Below, piece after piece: positions 53,866 to 64,000 of a DNA stretch of 64,000 bases. This DNA comes from Paracyclopina nana (lineage: Eukaryota; Arthropoda; Copepoda; Cyclopoida; Cyclopettidae): NCBI GenBank assembly GCA_019096065.1, contig JAGUCH010000001.1:16864001-16928000 (forward strand). The letters run 5' to 3'. A model generated the notes under the pieces. It saw nothing but the letters and a program-made list of their open reading frames with translations, had not been told where the DNA came from and did not search any database. The first letter of the stretch is position 1. Each line of letters opens with the position of its first letter. The position numbers were made by a program, and so were the translations under genes.

Positions 53866-56800
53866 TCACTTTTTTGAAGGGTTCTTCGAAATGTCTATGC
53901 CACCCTCTTCATCGTCATCGACGTCTCCGTTCAATCTATTGACCTCTTTCACATAGGGAGGAATTGTGGAGCAAAGAATGCCCTCGGAGCCATCACCTTT
54001 ATGGCCGAGCAAGATCCTTTCCAATGTGCTATCTTTATATTCATCCAGCTCGTAAAACTCCTTGAGCTCGTCCCCAGGAAACCATCCTGCTCCCTCCTCG
54101 GGCAAAAAGGAGATGCCAAAAGCCCTATAACGAAAGAAGTAGAAATTGACTCATAAAATCTTCTGAAGCTTTTCTCACCTCAAGATGGCCACGAGTGGAA
54201 TCCAAACCAAGCTCATGCCAATGAGGAAGCCAATGAGAACTTTGCCCCACAATGGCCAAGGCTTGACAACGGTGTATCCCAATTCGGCAATCCAGGCATC
54301 ATACCCAGTGCCATTGAAGGCCATTTGCAAAACCGAGGCCACGAGGATGGCCATCATGGCTGCAGGGCTGACGTATTTCCAGCAAATCATCCAATACAAG
54401 CATGGCTTGGATCCGGTCATCAATTCGATATCGCGAGCAAGCCTATTATTAGAAAATCCATCAAAATGTGATATCGATAGTTTAAAACATCGGCTGCTTA
54501 CGTTCTGATGCCGTAGAAGTAAACCACGCCAAAGCACTCACAAAAGGCAATCAGGAGAAGGGGGATGTTTCCGGAGAAGTTGTCAAAGAGGGTGAAGATG
54601 TAGTTTCCTCCTCCGTGCGCAAAGCACATTGAGATGACGAAACAGCAGGCACAAATGCTTCCTGAAGAGGAATTATTTTTAGCTGTGCCAAATAATTAAG
54701 TTGCAAAATAACCTGTCATGATTTCCTTCCTGAGGTTGGGAAACAGCTTCATGTCCACCAGGCATTGAATGACTCCTTGCAGAGTTCCGAACTGCGAGTC
54801 CAGACCGAGTGCCAGCAACATCATGAAGAACAAAACAGCCCATAAATTAGACAGAGGAAATTGGTTGACAGCCTCGGTGAAGAGGATGAAGGCCAGACCT
54901 GTTCCACTCGCAGTCTGTAAATTGGCAAAAGTTGCAAACTCACGAGAAAAAAGTTGGAAAAGCCTATTATATAGAATATTACGTTATCTAGTTCGTTTTG
55001 GAGGCTGCAGTTGGGAAGGATGGAGGTTGTCAATAATCCAGTGTGTGGGTGGGTGTAAGTCAAGACTCCGTCTGTTGGGAGATCCTCAAGATTGTCCACT
55101 GAGCCAAAAGCAGCCATCAGGGTTTCATTGTAGGTCTTCAGGCAAGCATCGTACGACTTGTGAGCCTTGAAGCCTGCAAAGTTATTACGCTCATTTCCAA
55201 AGCCCAAGGCCAAATAACTATTTTTTCGTACCCATGATGGCAAAGATGACAATGCCAGCAAAAAGCGAGGTGGAGCAGTTGGTGATGGCAACAAAAATGG
55301 CATCTCTCGTGCAATTATTGTTGGCAGGGTTGTATGAGGAGTATGCAATGAGGCCACCAAAGCCCAGACCGAGGGAGAAAAATATTTGCGTTCCAGCCTC
55401 CAACCACACCACAGGATCGAGTAGCTTTTCCCACTGCAATTACACGACATTATTACTGATATGGCCTTCAAAATAGTTATCATGAATAATTACTTTCGGA
55501 GTGAAGAGATGAGCAATGCCATCGCCCATCCCTGGAAGTGTGACAGCCCGGAAGAAGAAGATGACCAATACAACATATGGGTAGATGGCAGTAATGTAGA
55601 TGACAATCGGATTCTCAGTGATTCCCTTGATGATGCACATGTAGACCATGATCCAGGAAGCCAGCAAGGCGAGTGCAATGGTGAAATTGAAATTCTCCGA
55701 TGTCTCAATCGTGTCGGCAATGTTAAGCGTTTCTCGGTACCAGAAATACTGAGTGGGACTGCTTGCCTATAAGATAATAATTGAATGCCATTGCAATGTC
55801 ATTTATAATGTCATAATTACCGAGCACTCAGGATTCTCGGCGTAGGTCAAGTTGTTCTCGAAATGGACCTTGGGACAATCCGCCCATGGCAACGGGAATT
55901 GAAAGCTCTGAAATGGAATTCTGATAATTAGAAAGCCTTGCTCGCGTCTTCTTTTTGTTCGGAGCCGAACATTTTAAGCTGAGTTGAGTCATAAAGGAAA
56001 GTGCACTAGCGTGCAAATTGCACACGAATTTCACGAAGTCAAAAAGATGTTTTTCAGCATTCTTGCGACCCTGTGCATGCTCTGCTACAAGTACAATATA
56101 TTGAGAAAAAATGTCAGCAAAACTTAAATGTTGCTTGATTTGCTTCAAGGTTGTAATAGGAGACAAATCTCATATATCTATGTACATATAATATGTGAAT
56201 ATTCCCCAAAAAGAGTTCTAGTTAATGCAACGAGAGCTTTATTCCTTTTGATGGCCATTTTCCCCAATGCAGTTTGACATTTGAGAAATTGCCCAAAATC
56301 GCTCATTTTTTAAAAGATCCAGATGCTCATTACTAATAAATATCAAAATTCAGCTCTCTATACAGCGGAATTTAAAAAAAGATGGGATTTTTCTATTTTG
56401 AACTTTTGATAGTATATCGTGGCCACTTCTATAATATTATAATATAAACTGTAATGACATGCTTACTTTGCCCAAGTAGTACATGCACCAAGCGATGACC
56501 GTGTTATAATAGAGCGCCACGTTCAAAGAGACCACAGCTGAGGCAATGCCAATGCCACCAAGATATGGACTCACTCGCTGCCAAGCGCCTATGGAGCCTT
56601 TCCGGAGCCTCTGACCGATAGCCAACTCCAGCAAGAAGATTGGCAACCCCTCAATCAACAACATGATAAAGTAAGGTATGAGAAAGGCTCCTCCGCCATT
56701 TTTCTGTGCCAAGTAGGGGAACCTCCACACGTTTCCCAACCCAACCGCATATCCCACAGTGGCCAAGATGTACGTGATTTTCGAGTCCCAAGCCTCCACT

Positions 56801-57511
56801 TTGCCACCTTCGTCATCATCGTCCTGAGGCTGGACAAAGCTGGCATTGGTAGGTACTCTCGTTAGCTCCTGGTCGCTCTCAATGGTGGCGAGGTGCACAG
56901 CCTTTTTCTTGGGGGCCAATATGGGAACTTCTAACGTCACTGGCTCATTGTCATCTTCTAGTTCTTCTTGAATCCGATCACGAAATTGCCTTCTTTGCCT
57001 GGCAGGAATCTAGTGAACAAAATATAGCGCATATGAGTTTATCCATTTCTATTTGTGTCATGATTTTGCACATAAGCGTTGAGGTGCATTGTTTCCTGGA
57101 TATTTAGTCTATAGAATTTACTCCTATAAAACCAGTTATGACTGGATATATCAAGCAGGCCAAAGTGACCTGGAAAGCTAGATATTATACGACAGAGTCT
57201 AACATGCATTTCGCATTACAGCATATACACAAGTAAAGGATATGCTACGCACTCAACGCATTCCTTATACTTGAAGAGAGAAATGTCCTGAGAGAATTTT
57301 TATTAGCATATATCTGCTGGTAATTTCATACCTCACTTCGTGACCGCGCTCTGATTTTGAAGCTTTCTCCGGAATAATGAATTCTGCGGCCATGGTAAAA
57401 GTCGCCCATCATAGTCAATTCCAGACGAGCTTCAATGTCTCGCGAAAACTGCCTGTTCAAGGCCTCCCTTGAGGATCTCCTCCTCATGAGCTGGTTGATA
57501 TTGGCCGCCAT
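53866..57511 (-). CDS. SLC6 sodium-coupled amino acid/neurotransmitter transporter, B0AT-like
   Basis: Twelve-helix Na+/Cl- dependent symporter of the plasma membrane. Ten coding exons: 57332-57511, 56467-57009, 55821-55907, 55494-55766, 55232-55433, 54983-55173, 54713-54914, 54502-54661, 54179-54442 and 53866-54124, giving 786 residues. TM1 carries the sodium-site signature [20 protein letters not shown]. The second extracellular loop is short with one NLT sequon. TM5-6 have [39 protein letters not shown] and [17 protein letters not shown]8 has [15 protein letters not shown]. The GLGFG motif resembles the SLC6A15-20 group rather than biogenic-amine or GABA carriers. The N-terminus is long (about 160 residues) and the acidic C-tail ends SKNPSKK. 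Substrate unproven. Confidence 0.9.
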
Positions 57512-59321
57512 TTTGACGCTTTGACCTTTAAAACTGAAAAAAAATATATATATAAATAGCTTAACTTAGATATTAGGCTTCTTAGATATTTAATAATAAA
57601 GAGAAGAAAAAAGGGTAGACTTTACTTGTTGCGTGCAATTTTTCAGTGCTATACTTATACGTAAGTGAAAGGTACACAGAAGTAATTAATTCAATTAGCG
57701 TGAGCAATGCAGCTATAAGTGTTTGGTAGTTTTTGGGAAAAAAAGATATGATGGGAATTTAAAGAGCCGGTATTCTCTATGTAAATCCTGCATACCTAGG
57801 AGTTCAGCTGATATTGAACGCGTTGCTTCGTCGACAGGCTTTCTCCACAAACTGATCAACTTGCCATATACCTCGTGATGGTGGGCGCTTTACAGCCGGC
57901 TTTCACTCTGAGCTCCTACTGAGAAAAAGCACAAGTAAATGCTTTCTAAAACTCTCCAGTCAGATGGCAATTAGAAGACCTAATTAAATTATTTAAGCTC
58001 GCACTTCAAGTATGGTTTAAAGAGATTATTCCACAGGGTGACTTGGAGAGTTCCAGCGAAGCCAAAGTTACGTAGGATACTATAGCAGCCAGCAAAGCAG
58101 CTTTCTCCAGCTCCGCACGCGCTGTGAATAGCTTTTGCTTCATCCAAGCGTCGAGATTCGCTCTGCAAGGAGTGAGTGGAAATTTCCACACCAAACAAAC
58201 TTGCAAGAAGAAGGGAGTCTACCTTTTTTCGGGGCAGAATGCAGAGCGGCATGCTTTCACTATGTAGAACTTGTCATTAAACCAAAGTTCACGAGTCCAA
58301 GAAGTTTCCAATTAGTTGGCATATTCATTGGCCAGCAATAAATGAATTCTTGTGTTAGTATCTCAACAAAGTCGGAAATAGAACATGTGTAGCTTGTACT
58401 GAAGACGGAATGATAGCTTATTAGCATTTTGAGGCTTTCTTTTATGCATCAAGAGGGAGATAACTAGTATATCAGCGCAAAGTGTAATTGTAGCGGCACA
58501 AATATGCTTAGATTTACTCTTAGACAAATGTATTTGTAACTAGAATAACAAGGGCCATTGAGGCTTTCGTCAACAAGGTCCCTAGGGAAATCTTTCAACA
58601 ACCTCAGGTCAACAAGTTGCATTGAATGGAAAAACAGATTCAGGCATACATTGCTCAATGAACTTGACCTTTTTCTTCTTAATAGTAGCATGATTGCTTT
58701 TCTGAAGTATTAATGAGAGTATCTCAGAGCAACAGAAAAAGCCATGTTGTCTCAGTTACTTCTTTTATGTGGGTACACACAAAAAGCCTTTTTTTAGCTT
58801 TCTAAATTCTCGAGGTTTCTAACGAGCCCTCACACTGGTATTTACTCAAGATATTGGAGCCGTGTAATCCAAGCTCATTTTAGAAAGCAACGATAATTTA
58901 AGCTCCTGATGTAAATCAACGATTCCTAGTATTTAGCCAAGCTTAATTAGCCATAATGGATTATAGGAAAAGCTACTAGACGACCATTGTGTTTATTAAA
59001 GATGCATGCCCTTGGTTGTGGACTCCTTTGTTTTGCAACAATTCAACTTGGTTGCTAATGGAAACCAAGTAAAAATTGTGCTAGGAGTCTTCAGATTGCT
59101 TCTTAATTTTGCCTTGAAAAGGTCATATTCTAAGTAGCAATCTGCAATAACACACATTTTCTCTTGCAGCTCGCCGCGCGTGTTTTATCGATATTGCTCA
59201 AATAGTGTATAAATAATAAGGGTACAAAATTGAATGCTCTCTTTGATGTTTGCTCAAGGGTTTAAAAATGTGCTTAATCTTGTGTAACCTAACGTCAACT
59301 TTCTCCCTGTAAACTCTATAG
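57512..59321. other. Region between SLC6 start and the first visible GPCR exon
   Basis: Holds the SLC6 5' UTR/promoter and must contain the missing 5' exon(s) of the adhesion GPCR unless they lie outside. An ATG at 58744 opens a short hydrophobic frame (MLSQLLLLC) but its donor phase is ambiguous, so I do not call it. Nothing else supported. Confidence 0.45.
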
Positions 59322-62300
59322 CTACTGAGCCACCTCCACCAACGACAACTGGAATTATTCCCACTTATGCTCCCAATCAGCTGCTCTACCATGCCACCAC
59401 TGATTACCATTGGGGCCTATTTAGCGAGAACAAGACGAAAACTCTGGGCAATTGGAAACCTGAAACTGGCTTTGGAGAAGGTCCCTTCGGATTTGGAAAG
59501 TCAGTCAAGCTCAAGCCTGATGAGGTATAAGCTGGGAGGAATTGCTGAAAACTTTCATTACGCATTTTATCACTGATTGCAGTGCATGGTTGATTCTGAC
59601 TGGGTGAAGGAAAATGATGCTTGTGCAAAGAATCCACGTGATTGCCCTGATGGCCTTACTTTCACTGTCTGGGAAAAGAATACATTTGATTCGCGCTCCA
59701 TTGGCGAAGATGCGAGTAAATACCCTAGAAAGTACCTCGTCAGCTCTGGTGTCAGCTTCAACCGTGACACTGGGTTTGCCTACCCTGGATTTGCCATCTA
59801 TAGACAGGTAATGGAAAATACCTTTCATGTTAGCAAAGTCACTTTTGCTGCGTGTACAGCATTTTTTTAATCGTAAAAACCAGCCTTAGATATTGCAACG
59901 CTAGCATAAAAGAGGATCAAACCAACTGTGTCTAGTTGTTTCAGGATTAACTATAAATAGCTCTAATGGTAGCTTGATAAAGAGAAAGTTGCTTTGCAGT
60001 GTCTAGTTTTAGCTATTTTCAACTGCTTACATGCAGTTGCTCTTGTTTTTTACTTAGATAGCTGTACTTTATTTTACCAGGGTATCAGGATGGGCAAAAT
60101 GCCCAGAAGAGTCACAAAAGCTCAATTGCACAGCTTTTGCTATACATTACAAATTGCTGCTGACCTCTTAATAAAAGTCCTGGTCAAGTCTGATGCGCTT
60201 CTTTGCCAGCTTATTGACTAAGCTTTTACAAGAAAAGTAATGCTCTGTGTTCTTTTTTATGCCATTCCTGGCTTTTCTTTTTTTTATTATTTAAAAAAAG
60301 TAGTACCTGGTAAAGTACTCTAAAAATTTTCTGCTGCACTATGGTAGGTATATCTGTTAAAATCCGTATCCGCAAAAATCCGCTCAGCAAAAATCCGCTC
60401 AGCAAAAATCCGCTCAGCAAAAATACGCTAAGCAAAAATCCACTCAGCGAAAAATTTGTTTAATCATTGCATAATTTACTATTTTTGAACTTTGGAACCA
60501 AGCGAGTTGACTAGTATCTTTGATTTGAACAGTACATTAAGTTGCGTACGTAGACCAAAGTAGAAATTTTTAATTTCTTACTCTCCAAACCTATCAGCAA
60601 TGAAATGTATTTAGGATACATGCATGTATTTAGCATAATGCAGGAAGGGCTGTCAGTAAATTCATTTGATGTCTCAATAGGGAGCCGACCTTGTTGGAGT
60701 CATCAGCACTGGGGAAATGGTATGGGAGCTGGTCGTTAAAGGCCAGCTTTATAGCGGCAGTTGGACGAGTATATCACTCCGCTGGAAAAAGCCCAACCTC
60801 GAGGACGAGACCATACCCATTTCAATGCTGGGAGGATTAGAAATGTATGTCAACGGAGATAATGTGGGTAGGACTCTGTTGGCAGTCACTGAGAACAAGT
60901 CTGGCTCCACAAAGTTCAAGCCTTTGTCATTTAAAATCGATGGCAAAGATCCCCCTGTGGTTACGCTGGGATGCGCGTGGGACTACGACAATGGGGAATA
61001 TGGCTTCTTTTCGGGAGGAGAGTACGACGAGCTTTCCCTTTGGGACAGGCAGTTGGTGAAAAATGGCACCCTTAACGAGCTACCGTTCATGACAGGAGGA
61101 TATTGTAAGATTTGGGTTAATAATTGCCGAATGAATCATTATGTAATTGACTTGATTAGCTCCGGACTTTGCTGATGTCAGTGCTGATGCATTCAACGCC
61201 ATGCTCGGCAATGTGGACTTGAACAGTGATAATCAGGCAGGATTGGCTCAAGATGTCCTCGAGGCCATGCTACTGGGCCCACCCACCACAACTCCAGGTT
61301 ATCCCACTAGAACTGCTGATCCACTCAGCCTCATCTCCGCTTCATCCACGACCAAAAATCCTCTTGCCACCACATCGAGCTCCACATCTACAACAACTGC
61401 CTCCACTTCTTGCCAGACCAAAATGAAGGCCCAGATGAGCACTCAAGGGGCCTTGACGAGTATGCTGAAATCCGAGTGCACTCAGTCGAGAACACCCGAG
61501 GATGCAGAGAAGAGATTTGCTCTGGCCAAAGTGGCTGCCAAAATCCTAAGTGGCGAGGAGGACAATGCTGAGAGGTGGAGATGTGTGGAGGAGCTCAATC
61601 CTAATGAAGAGGGCGCACCGAAGGTTCTAAGACAAATTGAAGATTACATGCTCAGCTTTGTTGGATGTGTCAATATTTCCGTGGATAATTCCAACTCTCC
61701 CTACTTCAACAAGAAGAGAGGGACCATGAACTTTAAAACTTTTGGAGATGATTTCGGTAGGTTTTCAACTCGATTTGAAGCTTGTTAAAACTGTGAGTTA
61801 TTTTTAGTCATGAATGTGGACAAAATGGATGCCACTCAATTAAGGAAAGGCATTCGACTCACTTACCCCAACTACAACGCAGCTGAGTGGGTGGAAAACA
61901 AGGCCAAATGGGAGAATCCCAAAGACACTTACTCAGTACCCACTGGCATGTTCAAAGACATCCCTGGATGCAACGACAAGCCTGTCACAGTCAGTGCCAC
62001 CATATTGAATGGCTACGGCGCTGCAGCTCCATTGAGGAAAAATCCGACTTACATCAGAGCCAAGGACTGGAAAATTGACAGCAAGGTCATTTCCACCAAG
62101 GCTCAAGTGAATCCGGATCCAATCACGAACAACATCGAGGAGGTGCTGGATTGCAGTCCAGATGAGCGATACTTGCAAGACAATCCGATACGAGCAACTT
62201 TGTACCACAAGCACCCTGGAAGGGCGAGAATTGATCGTAGGATTTTATGGCACACCGATATGGAGAGGCTTGGCATCGAGGTCAGGCAATGTGCATGGTG

Positions 62301-63554
62301 GAACGAAGGCTACTCCTACAACGGAGCATGGGATCCGGCTCCATGCACGTACGTTTAAATAGCGCAACATTCCGCTGCAAAATCACGCAACCTTAGCTGC
62401 ATTTCCCTTTCTCATCTAGGCTCGTTGAGACTGATGCGGAAAAGACCACTTGCGAGTGCTCCAAGTTTGGAGCCATGGCCGTCATTGTGGAAATGTCCGA
62501 GAAATTCGAGGTCAATGACAAGTGCAGCTTTGAGGAAATCGTCAAGTACATTGGCATCGCGGTGACCACCATCATTTTAGTAGCATTTATGGTCTTGGTC
62601 ACAATCAAGTCCAATATCAATGACATGTTCCACTCGATTCGCAACCACGTGTGCCTCACGTGGATTCTGGGCCTGGTCTTGCACATTTGCTCCGATCTGG
62701 CCACAGTGAGGGCAGACAGCCACATCAACCTGCTCGTTGGCTGCATCATGATCTATTTCTACACCTCGAGTTTGACGTGGATGGCATGCGAAGCACATGC
62801 AATATTCAAGGCAATCACTGCTGGCATCATCAGTGGACGTGGCAAAGTGTACTTACCATTCGGATATGGCACTCCTGTTGGCATCATTGGTTGCCTCTTC
62901 TTGTTCTTCGCTGATGACCTGGGCACAGATCCGCGCTGCTTCATTTCGTGGGAGAACTTGCCAAAGGAGATCTACTTTTACTACAACTTTGTGGTGAGCC
63001 TCATCAACGTGATCCTGGCTTTGATCATCCTCTTCAACTTGGCCAGGCCGCAAACCAAGAGGAAAAATGTGGTGGAAGACTTGAAATCGCAAGGGCGAGG
63101 CACAGCTCTGGTTTGCTTCGCCTCCATGATTCTCTGGCTCTTTGCCTACTTCACCTACATGCGAAATCCGGAGAGTGATGCCCCATCTACCTACTGCATT
63201 TTCATCATGGTCCTGGGCTGGTTCGGCACTGGCATCATATTCGTGGGATATGGTCTCATGTCCAAGAGGTTCAGAAAAGGTGTGAGAGGGGAGAAAACTG
63301 AGGCGAAATATGCCATTCAGAGCAATTCCAAAAAGACCTCATCTGTAGTGACAGAATCGTCCAGAAGAACAAGCACGACTTCGGCCACCAGTAAGATCAC
63401 CACGGCTGAAAGTATCAAGGCTTCTGAGTCGCCATTGCCATTGGATGAGGAGCAGCCGCCCATCATTGATGACGAACCAATGCCACAGCATGCAGAAGCT
63501 GAAGACGAAATATTGACTGATGAGCCTACATTGGAAGAGACTACAGAAACTTAA
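59322..63554 (+). CDS. Adhesion G protein-coupled receptor with LamG/pentraxin-like ectodomain (5' exon not found)
   Basis: Six exons, 59322-59524, 59583-59807, 60681-61104, 61160-61756, 61808-62348 and 62420-63554, give 1,040 residues; the signal-peptide exon is missing. The ectodomain begins with a concanavalin A/LamG-like domain (DGLTFTVWEK, LGGLEMYVNGDNVG, TLGCAWDYD, YDELSLWDRQ). A Ser/Thr-rich mucin-like linker and a GAIN-like region with a GPS follow (CAWWNEGYSYNGAWDPAPC, then CECSKFG). The GPS lacks the usual His-Leu-Ser/Thr cleavage triad. Seven helices follow, from IGIAVTTIILVAFMVLVTI to YCIFIMVLGWFGTGIIFVGY, with family features such as SIRNHVCLTW and TSSLTWMACEAHAIFKAI. The tail is Ser/Thr-rich, then acidic. 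It resembles ADGRD-like receptors; ligand and G protein unknown. Confidence 0.85.
60359..60452. repeat. 15-bp minisatellite in a GPCR intron
   Basis: The unit CGCTCAGCAAAAATC repeats about six times; outer copies have one or two changes. It lies in the intron between 59808 and 60680. Confidence 0.9.
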
Positions 63555-64000
63555 AAATACTCTGTATGACCAATGTAATGACGATGAAAAATATACTAAA
63601 GTACGAGCATAAATGGCTTCAGTTGATATTGCGTAGATTTGTAACAGTGTTAAAAAGTAAATTAAATCTAGTTAGAGCCCGTGTTATCGCCGATACAAAA
63701 CAGGAAGCACTAATACAAAAAAGAGCTCTCTTCTGCATTTAATCAATGGCGTAAATCAATTTATAGGAGCAATAGAAAGTGCTTGTCTGCTCTAATAGCA
63801 AAAAGTTACTTTTACTCAAAAAGAGAGTGAGACGGAAAGTGCTGGCTTGCATGATATCCACATATGGAAGCACCAAGAGTATTAATTACTTTCCATTTTC
63901 CATTTTGAGAATTAATACCCATGATCACAATTTGTCACTATATGTACTTCATCGAATGTACCTACATCAACGTAAAGCAGTGTAGAAGTAAAGTAGCCTA
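63555..64000 (+). other. Adhesion GPCR 3' UTR and downstream sequence: no gene seen
   Basis: AT-rich sequence following the stop codon, with no convincing polyadenylation signal chosen and no coding frame supported. Confidence 0.5.

Noticed and set aside
58744-58776. Possible first exon of the adhesion GPCR (MLSQLLLLC)
   Set aside because: The better donor (GG|GTACAC) gives the wrong phase, and the phase-compatible donor (T|GTGGGT) is weak. The hydrophobic stretch is short for a signal peptide.

Overview
This is a 64 kb piece of an animal nuclear genome. Genes carry GT-AG introns, some genes are compact and others are spread by 6-10 kb introns, and polyadenylation is of the AATAAA type. It is almost certainly an arthropod and probably a pancrustacean. 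The EGF receptor has the extra membrane-proximal cysteine-rich region known from Drosophila and two alternative signal-peptide exons. A miR-71/miR-2 cluster with a miR-13-like member is present; miR-71 is absent from vertebrates and from Drosophila. I cannot name the species.

Layout from left to right: EGFR (minus strand, 3' part cut off by the window edge, first intron about 10 kb); a Cdc1/PGAP5-type metallophosphoesterase (minus); cytochrome c oxidase subunit 4 (minus); HDAC6 (plus); the complex I assembly factor NDUFAF3 (plus, only 98 bp behind HDAC6); a small secreted Asp-rich calcium-binding-type protein (minus); DNA topoisomerase I (minus); an SV2-family transporter (plus); an intronless SFMBT-type MBT/SAM protein (minus); PPP4R1, a regulatory subunit of protein phosphatase 4 (minus), with the miR-71/miR-2 cluster in intron 6; TIPIN (plus); a PAP2 lipid phosphatase (plus); an inverted-repeat element of about 1.9 kb; an SLC6 amino-acid/neurotransmitter transporter (minus); and an adhesion GPCR with a LamG-like ectodomain (plus, first exon not found).

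These are mostly unrelated housekeeping and signalling genes, but their spacing is informative. COX4/HDAC6, TOP1/SV2 and PPP4R1/TIPIN are head-to-head pairs that may share promoters. SV2/SFMBT and NDUFAF3/Asp-rich are tail-to-tail pairs with interlocking 3' ends. HDAC6 and NDUFAF3 sit head-to-tail in an operon-like arrangement. Mobile DNA includes a hAT-type MITE with an 8-bp target duplication just upstream of SV2, the element between the lipid phosphatase and SLC6, and a probable MITE in the EGFR intron. Large stretches of the EGFR intron, the PPP4R1 intron and several intergenic gaps show no gene.

Exon boundaries were set by eye from splice sites, reading-frame continuity and family similarity. 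The summed coding lengths of every gene with both ends visible came out divisible by three. No database search was run.
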